From Desmodesmus armatus (lineage: Eukaryota > Chlorophyta > Chlorophyceae > Sphaeropleales > Scenedesmaceae), in the NCBI GenBank assembly GCA_007449985.2, contig VIIQ02000276.1:28909-92908 (forward strand): DNA of 64,000 nucleotides. Direction: 5' to 3'. Position numbers and translations under genes: made by a program. Under the pieces are notes generated by a model, which was not told the origin of the DNA, did no database searches, and saw only the letters and a list, made by a program, of their open reading frames with translations. Each line of letters begins with the position of its first letter. The stretch's first letter is position 1. Of this stretch, positions 52,735 to 64,000 are shown in pieces.

Positions 52735-54117
52735 GCAGTACCACATTTTCTTCCAAGCGTTGCAGGGTTGATGTGCCTGCCCAAAGTCTGGACCCTGAAA
52801 ACACAAGCCATGCACTGATCACCACTGGTCACTGGTCAAGATCACACACAGCCTCGCCCTGCGGGGGGCCACCCAACAAAAGCATGCACGGTCCCCAACC
52901 ACCCAACCACAGGAGAAGTCACTTCTGTCACAGTGGGTGACTAACACCTTTTCATCTGCTTTTCAAAGTCACAGGATTGATGTGCTCACTGAAATTGAAC
53001 CCGCTCCAATGAAAACAAAAGTCATGCATTGATCACCAAAGTCACGATCACAATACCATCAAGATCACCACTGGTCATTAAAAAGCCTGAACCCTGGAAC
53101 ACCCTTAACCCTGCACACATCACTGGTTTATCTGTGTGACCTCGATCAAGATCATCAGAATAATCAAGATCAAGATCACCGATTCCTGTTGGTGTCCAAC
53201 AGTTCTACTTGGTGCCAGGCTGCTTTTCTGACATGCCGGCTGCTGCCGTGATCATGCCCACAACCCAAACACATATAGCTGCCGTAAAATACCATTCAAA
53301 AAAAACCCTGGACCCTTCTTTTGGAATCGATCAAAACCACGTATCCCCACTGCAACTCATATGTTGATGAGCCAAGAGTGAATTCAGTCCACTCCATGTC
53401 AGCCGCCCAAACCAAACAACAACTCTTGTCCGTCACTGTCGGGCCGGGCATGCAGCAACCTACAGCCCCGAAACCAAACCCTTCTCCTATCAAAGCCTTA
53501 CCATCAATCACCAACAACCACCGAATAAATCAATCGCCACTGCCCACTGAAAGTCGTGCATTGAAGCCTGGATGGTGCACTTTGAAACACAAGTCAACCC
53601 CGCGACCCAGTCACTGATTGCGGTGCTGATGCGCCCAGTATTTTGCACTACCACCACCACTGTCAACACCATGGTACAATGTAGATCAACACTCGACCCC
53701 ACGACCCAGTCACTGAATCAGTCACCATCAACATACCACACCACCACTAATGCGGACAAGCAACTGCCTAGGGCGGTCACCGCCTAGTAGGACAGCATAC
53801 CCTGTGTAGACACAGGCTCATGGCTGTTCGACAGCCCTAACCAATGCACCATCCGTTGGAATAAGACAACATGCCGCCAGCCTCCCAACTGCCCTCCCTG
53901 TCTCCCCTTCCCTACTGCACATGCTGCTTGCCCCTCCTGAGCTACTGCTGCTGCTGCAGTCTCTTGCGCTGTAGCAGCTGGCGGCAAGGGCGCTGTCCTT
54001 GACGGCCAGCATCTACACAGCTGCAGAGGGTTAAGGCTTTGGCCTGAATCCAAACCTCTCCACTGCCAAAAACCTCATCCTCGCACTGCTGCAAAGCTGC
54101 TCTTGGCGCCAGCGTTG

Positions 54118-54242
54118 ACCGTGGCACCCTACACCGCTGGAGGGTGCTGCTCTTGCTGCCGGCGTCCAAGATTCATCCTGAACCACTGGTGATTCAATCT
54201 AAACCGCTGCAGGGCAGAACTGCTCTGCGGGGTTCTTGGCGC
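54118..54242 (-). repeat. Copies of the oxidase C-terminus after the stop
   Basis: On the minus strand, 54197-54242 reads AKNPAEQFCPAAV and then stop, mirroring KKPAEQFCPPAL and stop of the real last exon (54255-54303). A third, weaker copy lies around 54118-54165. Here the duplicated junction is exon-to-3'UTR, not exon-to-intron. Confidence 0.7.
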
Positions 54243-54254
54243 CAGCGTTGAACC

Positions 54255-54381
54255 CTACAGCGCTGGAGGGCAGAACTGCTCTGCAGGCTTCTTGGGGTTT
54301 GCATAGCCTGGGTTGCCGATGCACCATGGCACCATCATCTCATTGTCCTCGTGCTCAACAAGGTGACTGGGGGGGGGGGGG

Positions 54382-54444
<63 letters not shown>

Positions 54445-57400
54445 GGAATGAGTATGTGCGGTTGAGGGTTCAAAGAGAGCCTTTTAACAACCATGCCAAC
54501 TGGATATGCCAAACCACCATGGCACCATCATCTCATGGTCCTCGTGCTCCACAAGGTGACTGGTGGTGGTGGTGTGTGTGTGTGTGTGTGTGGGGGGGGG
54601 GGAGCAGCATGAGTGTACTGCACTCTCTGGTATAGCCCTCAATCATCTTCATCCTTTCACCAGTCAGACGGGTGAGGAGATGAAGATGATTGAGGGCTAT
54701 ACCAGAGAGTGCAGTTTCACGCACACGTAGTACGTGTGCGTTAGCGTAGGGCATGCCGCATGCTTAGTTAACTCAGTGTAGCATGCAGGCAAGGAGCCGG
54801 TATCCACGTGACTGGGGGGGCGGGGGGACGGGGGACGGGGGACGGGGGGGGGGGGGGGGGGGGCTACACCATGCGCACATAACAGCCATAATACGACTTA
54901 CCAGTGCCACACGAACAGGCCAGCTCCTGGTCCCGACCTAAACCTGATGCGTGTGCGGGTGTTGGGCAAAAACTGCGCAGTGTCACGGAAAGCCCTGCAG
55001 GCGCCAACGCCAGCTGCGCAGTCGAGGTTCTGCAGCCGATCCAACGCAGGGTTTGAAACGGGGACTGATGGGTCTGCCTCGCTGAATCCGAGCTCGGAGT
55101 TGGGGACGATGGCAAAACGACCGACGATCTGTATGCCACAGCGGAAGCAGCATGTAAACAAACAAGGATTCGGAACGTTCGGAGATAAACATTGTGTTCT
55201 ATCAATGCACGGATCATCACAGGCAGCGACGAAAAGTGGACGCTCTCGTGATTGGGAAAATTGCACACTGCACACCAATATCAGCAAACTGCAGCATGCA
55301 TGCGACTGCTTGGTTCAAATGCACTGCTGCAACACTGTTGCAAGCATGTGCTGATGGTACTCTTGCGCTGCCGGACGCTTTGTCATGGGTTTAGGGGAGT
55401 CCCTGAACCCTGAGCTGCTGCTTCCACTAAAAAGCACACGGGAGGACTCCACTATCAGCAGTGGTGGCAGTGGGCCTTCTTCACCATACCTGGTAGACAA
55501 CCTCGTGCAGATGGATTGGATGAGCTGCAGCAGCAGATGTGCGGGGCAGGGATGCAAACAGCAGTGGGTTTAGTGACTCTCCAGTAGCAGCAATACAAGT
55601 TGGACCAAAGCCTTCATTTGCGTCACGCAAGTTATGCTCATATGCCCACCCCCACCTCTGATCTCACCCCGTCTCGAAATGGAAGCCGTAAAGGGCAAGG
55701 CATCGGGACACAATCCAATCGAGTCGCTGGCTTTGAATGGCGCCGTCGATGATACTATTGAACAATAGGGACTCTCACCATCGGGCGTCAGGTTGATGAT
55801 GTCCCATTCCTCTGTTGTGTCTGTGGGTGTCACGGTGCGGATCGGGTCCATCCAGGGTTGTGGCCTGACAACGCCGCTGCCACCAGGATTCACAACCGGA
55901 TCGACTGTTCCGAGGAGCACCGCCTTCACGTAGTTTGCTGCAGAAAGCAGGAAAACATACAAAATATCCTATATATTAAAATAATAAGGTGACCCCCTGG
56001 TGGGGACGCGCCAGGCAGGTGCAGGCCACAGGCACCCTGCAGTTGTAGATGGGTAAGTTAGAAAAGGCGTTTGCAGAGGCCTGGGGCCAGTTGGGCGCCC
56101 CTGGTGGGAGAACAGGCAGCAGCAGACCCTTTCAGGGGCTTTTTCTCGCAAACGGCGCAATAAAACCCCTGTCCTCCCCCCTTAAACGGTTTATTTGGGA
56201 AAATCTACAAGCTCAGCGAGCGTCGGCGGCATCAGAGGGCGCCTGTGGATGTAAACAAAAGTGAGAAGGTGCATGTGTGAGGGTCAGCAAACGACAAAAC
56301 GTGATGAAGGACGTATAGTTATTGGTGTACGATGCATGATAGGCTTAAAGCTGACGGCGTATGTGGTCTTACGGCAACGCAGCAACAACCATCTGTTGAG
56401 GCATTTGAAGAGGCCACGAGCAGGGAGGCCCTGAAAACGCCGTTCAGCACGCAGGTTGTGACTAAGTTCAGTTGGTGTGTAGTGCAGCAGGGAAGGGACA
56501 CAGTGCTGCTGCTCTGTGAGGGGACCTTGAGGCGTACAGTAGTGAGGGAGTGTGGAGAGGGAGTCTGGGTTGGTAGCAAGGAGGAACCTGTGGTAGTGTG
56601 GGTTGTTGGCAGAGACGTGCATGGGAGTGAGAGTGGCAGGTGGGAGCAGGGGGGCGGGATTGGACGGTGACAAGGGGCGTGCTGGGAAGGGTGGGTGACA
56701 GGACGGGGGGGGGGGGGGGGGGGGGCTAAAGGAGCAGCCAACACATGAAGAGGCGGATGTTGACAACAGGGTTGGTCAGACGGGCTTGATTGCAGACACA
56801 CCATCTGACCTTGGGGCCGTGGCATCATGCCACGGGTGTCACGCTAGTAGTAATTAAGGATTAAAGTTTGAAGACAGGGATGTGGGTCGTTTGACGATGC
56901 GTGGTTGCCATTACGAAGGACAACCGGATGGACTGTTCCGAGGAGCACCACCCTCACGTACTTTGCTGCAGAACAGTGAAACACACGAATGAAAACGTAA
57001 GAAGTAGGCGCTCCAGAAAGGGAACCATCAAGGGTTAGAGAATTGTGATGGCTTGCAAAACCGCTCCCAGCGCGATCGGATCCAGGTACACTCACCATCG
57101 GCAGCATTGTTTTCCTCGACTAGAGCCATTTGGGGAACATCCCTTGTGCTGGGCGGCAGTTCGACCGGAGCCTCGGCGGCCAGCGCTGCATTCAGGAGGG
57201 TTTGGCGCGCCAAGCCGTCTGGAAGGTTGAACGCGCTGGGTGGCCTTGAAGCACCCACGGCACCAAAACTGAAACGCATCAGCTGCGGAGAATAACATGC
57301 ACCAGGACGGAAGGGAGTGAGGGAGTGTGTGAGTGAGTGAGGAAGTGAGCTCGAGCATGCAGCTGCCTCAAGGGTTCAGCATTCAACTGCAAAACCCCGT

Positions 57401-60284
57401 GCACGACGCTGCAACAGTACAATAGTGCAGTATCTGGTTGTCAACCTCGCACCTGAGAAGTGAACCCGTTGGTTTCGCCGTAGTTTGTGCCATCATAGGG
57501 TTCCTCAGGGCCGGTGTTGATCATGTAGACAGCATCAGCGGTGGTCATGGCTGTTGACAAAACAGCACAGCACGGCACACAATGGAGACCGCACAGACAG
57601 ACACACAATTCAGCAAATACAGAGAGCAGGGCCAGGGGTCAACAGCTGTACCCCAGGTTCGATGGGTCAGGTCCCACCAACTGCTCTGTACATCAAGGAC
57701 AAAGACGCAGCTAGTCCTACTCGATCTGCCACTGCCCCCTCTTTCTGGGGCAGCCTGTCTGGCAAGTTTACGATGTATTACACCTGTCTGCTTGGCATGT
57801 TGACGAAGCCTTATGGGGGAGTATGTCACATGGCATTTCCACCAAACAACAATGGCATTGTCCACCAGGGTCGAGCCCTTGGCTTATGCTTGAACAACAC
57901 AAAGAGGTTGTACAATGGACTGTCCCAGCTACTAAACCCTTACCTGACAAGTCGATGATGACGTCATAACGCTCTGCCTGTCCAAACACCAGCTCTGTCA
58001 AGGGACCCTGCGGTACAGACAGCATGTTCAATTAAGCAAATAATCACCTGTAGCTAGCAGCTAAAATTGAAATTTTCTTGTGAAGTGTCTAGCTCGTTCC
58101 AGCTGCAAATGCTATCCAAGGTTTACTTGATGGTGCTGTTTTGGCACCCGGGTGATGTGTTGCAACTTGCTGCCACACCAGTAGCTCGTACCTGGATCTT
58201 TGGGAGCCTCATTTACAAGGACGTAGAACGGCACCTCAGGTGATTCTCAGATCTGACTTTTCCACCACACAGACAAACTGAACCCTGGGTCACAAACTCC
58301 CCTTTACCACCCCTCAGATAGCTCCGCTGATGCTCAGATCCCACTTTCCCACCACACAGATTAACTGTAACCTGGTCGCCCCCACACCCCACAGATAGCT
58401 TTTACCTGGATCTTGGGGAAGAAGCCGGCCTCGTTTCCAATGACGTAGAACGGCACCAGAGAGTTGCCGGCAGCCCCTATTGCTGCATTGGCATTGCCCA
58501 GATCTCCGACGGTGGAAGGGGTCCTGCAGAGCAGCACAACAAAACATCCAGCATCTTGACGCAGCAGCAGTACCATCTCCCCCAACAAACTCTTTATTTT
58601 CCTAGGGTTTCAAAATAAACAGTTCGCAAGAGGACTGCTGGGCACATGAGGTGTACGCGCCCATGGGTTGGATCACAGAATCCAAAGTTTAGGCCAAGAG
58701 CAGCGGCTTCTCACTCCAAGAACTGGAGTCTCTGCACGCAAATAACTTTTGTATTTTTTTACTTCGACTTATTGTATCCTTATGTTTTTTTTACTGAGAA
58801 CGCGGTATCTCAGATACTTACTTCAAGAACTGGAGCCTCAGCACGCGGGCGTTGCAGCCATTCAGTAGACGCAGGCGGTAAGTGTTGGGGGCAAGGTCCT
58901 GTGCAGGCAAAGACACAGCATCAGACACAACCACGGTGATTGTTGGGATCAAGGCCTGTGCACCGCAAACACAACCTTGCATGGCATGCTGATGTGTTCA
59001 TCAAGATCACGGTCCAAGAGGAACGTAATCCAGCTGCTACGTCGCAAACTCTGCAGTGGCTAAACAAACGACCCCACACAGCCTTCAACCCAACCATCGC
59101 GTCTCACCTTTTTGGGCCAAGTCTTGCCGTTTACTGTCATCATCATAGGGTTGGGGAACGCTGTGTTGAAAAGGAACTCGGGAATCCAGACCGGGGGCTG
59201 GTTGCCATTGGGATAGGCAACATTGCCGTCGACCCAGGCCTACAATCACGTACAGCACAGCACAGCACAGCACGCACAGCATGGTGAGGTACGGGCCAGT
59301 GCAGTGCAGTCCACAGTGGCCTGGCGGAGCGTAGAGAAACAGATTGGAGGCTGGTTTCCATTGGGATAGGCAACATTGTCAGCAACCCAGGCCTGCGGTC
59401 ACAACACACAGATCAGCAGTGTGCTGTTAAGTGCACTTGAAGCTCAGCTTTTGGGAGGTTGGTTCTATTATATTGAATATTTTTTATTGAATTAAATTAT
59501 TGATATTAATTAAATTATTGATATTATTTGTTTATTATTCCCCATCGCCTATATATGGGGTAGGCAATGGTGTTGGCAACCCAGGCCTGCAAGCGCGTGA
59601 TAACAGCACATCACAGGTATTACAGGAGTTCACACTACACTCAGGTTCAGTCAGATGGCGAGCAGGGGCATGTTGCTCTGTCAAACCCTGTCTTGAAGCG
59701 CCAAAGGACACCCCAGCAAATGTCAGCTGGCACCACCAGGAGGGGGGCAGGAAAGACCTGGAAGCTCAGGGCCTGTGTCGACACTTTTACCCCGACCTCC
59801 AAAACCCCAAAAAATACGACCTTGTACAACCCCAACCCCCACTTTCAAAACCTCTAAACCCAGCAACCCCGTACCTGAGGGTACCACAGCTGGCTGTTGC
59901 TCTCAAAGACCCTGTCTTGAATGGCCAAAGGAATCTCCAAAATGTCCACAGCGTTGTTGGCACCACCGGGTGGGGGGTAGGGTAGACCCGGCAGTTCAGG
60001 TCCTGTGTCAACTCCATTTATGTCAAGGGTGGGGAAGAACTTGCGCACAAAGTAGAAGCCCGCGAGACCAGCTGCAGTACAGCACAATGTGGTACAGGAC
60101 AGCACAGTGCAGTACAGCACAGATTACGCACACGTCACAGCACAAACTTCCATCACAACATGCAACCAAGCCTGCTCATGGCATGTGTGACAAATTCTAC
60201 AATTGTTGGTTGCTGACATTGAAACACTGTGCTGCTGCTTACCGTACACGTTCAGCCTTGTCAGTCCCAGTCTGCAAAACACAT

Positions 60285-60340
<56 letters not shown>

Positions 60341-61078
60341 CGCCAACTAGTGATACAGAGCGACCGTGTGAGGGAATGGATCAGTCACTGCATGATGCAG
60401 GCAGGTCCAGCCACTTGACACCTCCGGCAATAGGGGTGTTAGGAATGTTTGACTGGTCAAAACCCTGAAACATGTTGCAGCACTCAACCCACATGATCCC
60501 TTGTTGTGCTCAACAAGTGCTGTATGTTCTCTTGTCAACAGTCTGGGTGCACACGCTCTGCACATGCACTGCACTGCACCGTCCTGCCCTGACCTGTCCC
60601 GCACGCTATAAGACCATGCAGTAGTGGCACTGTACTAGGCTCAAGTGAAGCATTCAACTACAAAACATTGGATGATCCAAACTCAGATCCTAAACTCCCA
60701 AACCCCACTCACGTGTGGTCGTGGTACCAGGATGTTGATGGCGGCTGTGTGTTGGGGTATATGTAGCTGGGTGCACACGGGATACAGTAGGCCTGTCCCA
60801 GACTCTGCTGTATAGTAACGCCATTCTAGTGGCACTGCACGTCTGGTCTAGCAATCTGATGGACAATGTAGGAATGGTACTGCACTACGCTTTACCAAAA
60901 GCGCAGATGTTCAGTCCCCAGCTCAACACCCCAAAAACCCCACTTACGCGTGGTCGTGGTACCAGGATGTTGATGGTCTCTGTGTGTTGGGGTAGATGTA
61001 GCTGGGTGCGCCTGTGGTCCAGGGCTGGCAAGTTGTTTTGTTGTACTCATCCCCAAACGTCGTGTACCATGTACCAAC
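54255..61078 (-). CDS. Multicopper oxidase, CotA/bilirubin-oxidase type, N-terminus missing
   Basis: Thirteen minus-strand exons: 60948-61078, 60243-60271, 59875-60071, 59108-59239, 58822-58898, 58406-58523, 57944-58007, 57453-57550, 57096-57282, 55779-55937, 55490-55524, 54902-55128, 54255-54366 (stop TAG). Every junction keeps phase; 521 aa recovered. Copper motifs: SWYHDHALGLTRLNVYAG, HPIHLHEVVYQ and WHCHLVEHEDNEMM (His-Cys-His with axial Met, as in CotA). Family motifs also include PLAIQDRVF, NTYRLRLLNGCNARVLRL, QAERYDVIIDLSG and EEWDIINLTPD. Such enzymes couple one-electron oxidation of phenols, bilirubin or metal ions to reduction of O2 to water and are usually secreted. The first copper motif (HLHG type) and signal peptide should be upstream of 61078, but I could not find them. 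Two copper-ligand regions sit on or across microexons of 29 and 35 nt. Confidence 0.93.
54518..54562 (-). repeat. Acceptor-side copy of the last oxidase exon
   Basis: The minus strand reads CAG|T CAC CTT GTG GAG CAC GAG, i.e. HLVEHEDHEMMVPW, versus HLVEHEDNEMMVPW in the real exon (54255-54366). It lies in the intron upstream of that exon. Using this acceptor would change the sequence after the copper ligands. Confidence 0.85.
54618..54714. ncRNA. Long intronic hairpin, 44-nt arms
   Basis: Arms 54618-54661 and 54671-54714 are complementary except for about three positions near the loop (9 nt). The stem includes ATAGCCCTCAATCATCTTCA. The hairpin lies in the last intron of the multicopper oxidase gene. 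Directly after it (about 54720-54742) ACGCACACGTA and TACGTGTGCGT form a second, perfect hairpin. A near-perfect intronic stem of this length is typical of algal miRNA or siRNA precursors, but it could equally be a foldback transposon remnant. Confidence 0.55.
56049..56264 (+). CDS. Small ORF of uncertain status inside an oxidase intron
   Basis: A 71-codon plus-strand frame (MGKLEKAFAEAWGQLGAPGG, then PFQGLFLANGAIKPLSS, ending CGCKQK) lies in the intron between oxidase exons at 55937 and 57096, on the opposite strand. It has a real ATG and non-repetitive composition, but no other support. I do not recognise it. Confidence 0.2.
   Translation: MGKLEKAFAEAWGQLGAPGGRTGSSRPFQGLFLANGAIKPLSSPLKRFIWENLQAQRASAASEGACGCKQK
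56922..56968 (-). repeat. Acceptor-side copy of the oxidase exon at 55779-55937
   Basis: Minus strand: TGCAG|CAAAGTACGTGAGG..., reading AKYVRVVLLGTVHPVV versus ANYVKAVLLGTVDPVV in the real exon. It lies about 1 kb upstream of that exon in the same intron. Confidence 0.85.
58190..58745 (-). repeat. Donor-side copies of two oxidase exons
   Basis: At 58190-58243 the minus strand reads VPFYVLVNEAPKDPG with a GTACG donor-like end, a copy of VPFYVIGNEAGFFPKIQ (exon 58406-58523). At 58709-58745 lies a copy of the LRLQFLK end (exon 58822-58898) with GTGAGA. Both are in the intron that follows their parent exon. Confidence 0.75.
59341..59760 (-). repeat. Oxidase copies: two acceptor-type, one donor-type
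   Basis: AWVADNVAYPNGNQPP (59341-59397) and a shorter AWVANTIAYP block (59549-59600), each after GCAG, copy the start of exon 59108-59239. Further up, 59672-59760 is a diverged copy of the end of exon 59875-60071. The order within this single intron (donor copy near the upstream exon, acceptor copies near the downstream exon) matches the pattern elsewhere. Confidence 0.8.
60284..60340. repeat. CAG run next to an oxidase acceptor
   Basis: Nineteen CAG units on the plus strand, i.e. CTG on the transcribed strand of the oxidase, lying just upstream of the acceptor of the 29-nt microexon (60243-60271). Confidence 0.85.
60712..60776 (-). repeat. Donor-side copy of the oxidase WYHDHA exon
   Basis: The minus strand reads APSYIYPNTQPPSTSWYHDHT with a GTGAG donor, against APSYIYPNTQRPSTSWYHDHA with GTAAG in the exon at 60948-61078. 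Family conservation of Ala after the second His favours the upstream copy as the real one. Confidence 0.85.
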
Positions 61079-63099
61079 CTGTCAACACAGCATCACAAAA
61101 AGTAGAGTCAAAAGGGGGGGGGGACAAAAAATGGGTTGAGAAACCAACCTGTCAACACAGCACCACACAGGTACGGTTTGAAAGACAGAGCGAGTGCTTT
61201 AGAGGCTTATTACACTGAGCCCGGTATACCGGCCGGTATACCGGTCTGGGGGGTGTGTCATATTACACTGGGGGTGACAGACCCAACAAACAGCTGGTAT
61301 ATGTCACGTTAATGGGTGATTGTTATGACTGTATAACATCAATGCATGAATTGCTTGTTTACGCAGCCCAAGCAGCAAGTTGGGGCGTACTGCTGCTTTG
61401 ATCAACACTGGAGTGCTGCAGGTGCTCCAGCCCACCGTAGGGCCACGAACAGTGTAGCAATACATCAAGTGGTATAATAGTAACTGTCAGGTATCATGCA
61501 GGTTATCACCCAAAACCATACCAGATCCCCAGGGATTACCTGCAGGTTTCAGCCAGGTTACCACTCGTTTACCTGCAGGTAAAGCACTTTACCTCAGGTT
61601 TGGACATTCAAACCCACGGAGCAAGGCAGGTAAACTGCAGTTAACCTGGGGGGCTTTACCTGCCTGTTCAGCTGGTTTTCCCCCAGGTAAATCACTGAAT
61701 GGTTGGTAGGGGCCAGTCAGCCCTGCAGACAGGATGCTCACAGCAAGTGTTATGGAGCATACACATAGGGCGTGAAGTAGAGCACACACCTGCCCCCCCG
61801 GGGGGGCCGGGGGGGGAAGGGGGGGGGGGTAACGGGACAGGGGTGGGTAGAGAAGGGGGGTACTGGCTGGGGGGCTTCAGAGGAGGGGGTGCCCGGGTTG
61901 AAAGGGAGGGCTGAGAGGAGGGCCGCCAGGGGGGGGGGGGGGGGGGAAGAGGGGGGGAGGGGGGGGGGGGGGGGGGGTAGAACGCCGGGGGGGGGGGGAC
62001 CTGACCCAGGGGGAGGGGGGCTGCTGACAGCAGCACTGCAGCAGCATCGCAGCAGCTCCTGCATGTGAGTGGCAGCATACATTCTGCTGGCCCCAACATG
62101 CGCATGGCGCGCCGGGCAGCACGTCAGGCCGGGGAGCCCTCAAGATAGGATGCGCACGGGGAGTGTTGTAGACTCTATGGCATACACTCAATGTACAATA
62201 GTACTGCCCCTACACCACCATGACAGCTGTGTGAAGCAGCTGCCACCCTGATACCCCGGAGGGGGGGGGGGGGGCTCAGAGCAGGGGTGGAGACTAGCTG
62301 CCACCCCAGCACCAGGGGGGTGGGGGTTGGAAGGGGGAGCCCAGACCGTGAAGAACCCGGTCATTGAGAGCAGGGGGGGGGGGGGGCTAAGAGGAGGGGT
62401 GGACAAAAGCTGTCACCCTCTGCCTCTGCCTGCCTACCCTCCACTCTTCGTTCGCATTCTCTCAGAGTTCTCATTCTCTCAGAGGGGCCTGAAACACCCC
62501 CCCCCCCAGCCAGCCCCCCCCCCCCCCCCACCCCACCCCCTGGGGGGGGACCGCCTGAACGAGAAGAGGGGGGGAAGGGGGGGGGGGGGAGGGGGGGCAG
62601 AGGATCCTTCAGCTTCAGAGAAGGGGGGTCTGGCCGCAGGGGGAGGGCTCAGAGGAGGGGTGTGGCGTGGGTCCACAAGGGGGTTCCTGGTGGTGGTGGT
62701 GGTGGTGGTGGTGGTGAGGGGAGGGGGGGGGGGGGACTCTACCCACGAAACCAAGACACATGATGCAACGGATTCAACAAAACGCTACCCTGGGCTATCC
62801 TGGGCTAAGGTGTCATGATGCAGACCCACAGTGGGTCGTCATCTGGGTCACATGCCCAGCTGTTGTGGCAGTTTGAACGTGCTTTGTGCTGAAGACTCTG
62901 TTTCTCCGCCCTGAATCTGCATCTACGCCTTCTCAAATCAGCCCAGGCTGCTCAGTCTTTGTCTTCGTTCCTTTCCAACTGCACCCGAGCTGATCACGAC
63001 ATCACCCCTGCCGAGTATCTAGCCTATGGCTACGTGCTTCTGATGCAGACAGTTACCTAAATATCAGCAATACGATCTTTTCAACAGATCCAGCAAAGC
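61079..63099. other. G-rich region between divergent genes; oxidase 5' exons expected
   Basis: Contains a 24-bp palindrome (61221-61244), a cluster of CAGGTAA-like motifs (61486-61690), and very long G runs (61790-62010, 62260-62390, 62530-62740). The missing N-terminal oxidase exons should be here, but I find no HLHG-type coding sequence on the minus strand. They may be very short, or further away. Confidence 0.4.
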
Positions 63100-63306
63100 A
63101 TGGAGCTTATGCAGCAGCAACAGCCAGGGCCCTCTGCCCCTGTGCCTGTGGAACAAGTTCTCGCTACGATACGTGCAGCTATGTCGCACATAAAGGAAGA
63201 GCGGGATCCAGCAGAGCAGATGCTGCGCACGTGGGAGAATGACGCAGCACCGGGTTTCCTACACAGCCTCATGCTGATCGTGCAACAGCAGCAGGCAATA
63301 GACGAG
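63100..63306 (+). CDS. Importin-beta-like N-terminal exon (partial gene)
   Basis: The exon starts at an ATG (or earlier, after the acceptor TTTTCAACAG at about 63080-63089) and ends at donor GACGAG|GTGGGTAG. The 69 codons read MELMQQQQPGPSAPVPVEQV, then ATIRAAMSHIKEERDPAEQM, then LRTWENDAAPGFLHSLMLIV and QQQQAIDE. The order 'helix, DPAEQxLxxWE, PGFxxxLLxI, D' matches the first HEAT repeat of importin-beta family receptors, closest in feel to importin-11-type proteins. A likely second exon starts at 63377 after CTGTAG and reads VQLAAAARQL in phase, where the family has VRxLAAxxLKN. The gene would continue past the window. The family call is moderate; which importin is a guess. Confidence 0.6.
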
Positions 63307-63439
63307 GTGGGTAGCTGGGGCCGAACCCTGATGCGAGACCGATTAATAACGTTGCTGTTGTTGCAGTAACCTGTAGGTGCAGCTGGCCGCAGCAGCACGC
63401 CAGTTGAGTCTGCTGTTGAGGGTTGTTAGTGATCCAGAA

Positions 63440-63930
63440 GCAGTACATTTCTGTTTGCTGCCTTGGATGCATCTACGACACGCATGTTGAACAGTACACC
63501 AGCAAACAGTTATACAGAAAGCAGCAGCAGACAAACCCCTTGCAGTCAGGGGTTGCTGGCACAGTATGTTCTGGAATTGTTCCATTCCGAAGTTTGGGTG
63601 GGTGGGTGGGTGGGGGGGGGGGGGGGGGGGTGTCACACTTCCAGATGAAGAGTACATTTATTTTCGCTCCCTTGGATTGGAGATGGATACATCGCAGCGT
63701 GCATGGTAATCTCAACAGCAGCAGCAGTCAGGGGTTTGCTGGCACAGCATGTTGTATAAAGTGTTTCATGGGGAGCGAAAGGAGGGCGGGGGGGGGGGGG
63801 GGGGGGGTGACAACACCCCATGTGGGTAGTACTTTTCTGTTTGCTCCTTCGATTGGTATGGATGCATCTACAGCACACATGGTGAGCGATACAGCAGCAG
63901 AGGGGAACAGAGGTGGCAGCAGGTAGTTGC
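63440..63930 (+). repeat. Three intronic tandem copies after the importin-like exon
   Basis: A block containing 'agtacatttctgtttgctgccttggatgcat' and a following 'caggggtttgctggcacagtatgtt' recurs at about 63440, 63648 and 63827 (spacing about 180-210 bp), separated by G-runs. It overlaps the possible second exon's downstream side, so it may be the same class of exon-boundary duplication. Confidence 0.65.
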
Positions 63931-64000
63931 AATGGGGGTTGGCAGACACCATGTGGTTGAAATGTTTCATGGGAAGGGGGAGGGGTGGGGTGGGGTGGGG

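Larger units (their letters stand above)
50267..54254. other. Intergenic; repeats, no gene recognised
   Basis: Holds a duplicated 'cagcagcaggaggtgagcag' block (50961-51035), a stretch with TGGCTCCCGAAAGGGCGATC ending in a TAGTAG run (50870-50937) that might be a retroelement tail, two minus-strand copies of the dispersed repeat, a telomere-like motif, and a divergent ~210-bp tandem pair (52762-52822 versus 52971-53038 and flanks). Open frames such as 52005-52607 lack protein-like features. At 54118-54242 lie two copies of the 3' end of the multicopper-oxidase last exon. Confidence 0.45.

Overview
This looks like nuclear DNA of a eukaryotic green alga, most likely a chlorophyte of the Chlamydomonadales (Dunaliella- or Haematococcus-like); the taxon is inference. 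The genes are split by many GT-AG introns, the standard code is used, and proteins are rich in poly-Q, poly-A and poly-S encoded by CAG/GCA/AGC runs. Introns carry long G, C and CTG runs, and there are no operons or bacterial signals.

Layout. About 1-6 kb holds exons of one or two minus-strand genes (a charged unknown exon and a beta-helix/POMP-like exon) plus repeats. About 6-19 kb is a plus-strand gene or genes for a low-complexity protein with repeated S/T-P-R motifs and a short FAM161-like segment; its last four exons splice in frame and end at 19043. About 21.9-29.5 kb is a complete 7-exon GT13 glycosyltransferase gene (GnTI-like, 535 aa, type II Golgi protein). About 33.5-35.8 kb encodes a secreted protein with a bacterial-Ig-like segment. 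About 39.1-50.3 kb is a TBC-domain Rab-GAP with both catalytic fingers and a coiled-coil tail. About 54.3-61.1 kb (minus strand) is a CotA/bilirubin-oxidase-like multicopper oxidase, 13 exons recovered, N-terminus not found. At 63.1 kb a plus-strand gene begins with an importin-beta-like N-terminal exon. These genes show no common pathway.

The most striking signal is not a gene. In the three large, well-resolved genes, most introns contain truncated tandem copies of an adjoining exon end together with its splice site. Copies downstream of an exon keep its 3' end and donor; copies upstream keep its 5' end and acceptor. My models, checked by hand for splice phase, skip these copies. One array (11.35-12.35 kb) differs: most copies are 39-nt blocks bounded by AG and GT, in phase with both flanking exons, so each could be spliced in as a 13-residue repeat.

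Other items include a hAT-type MITE with a perfect 8-bp target duplication, a 44-bp-arm intronic hairpin, a 269-bp tandem repeat with a protein-like reading frame, and a 60-bp minisatellite. All assignments come from reading the sequence by eye; no search or alignment was run.
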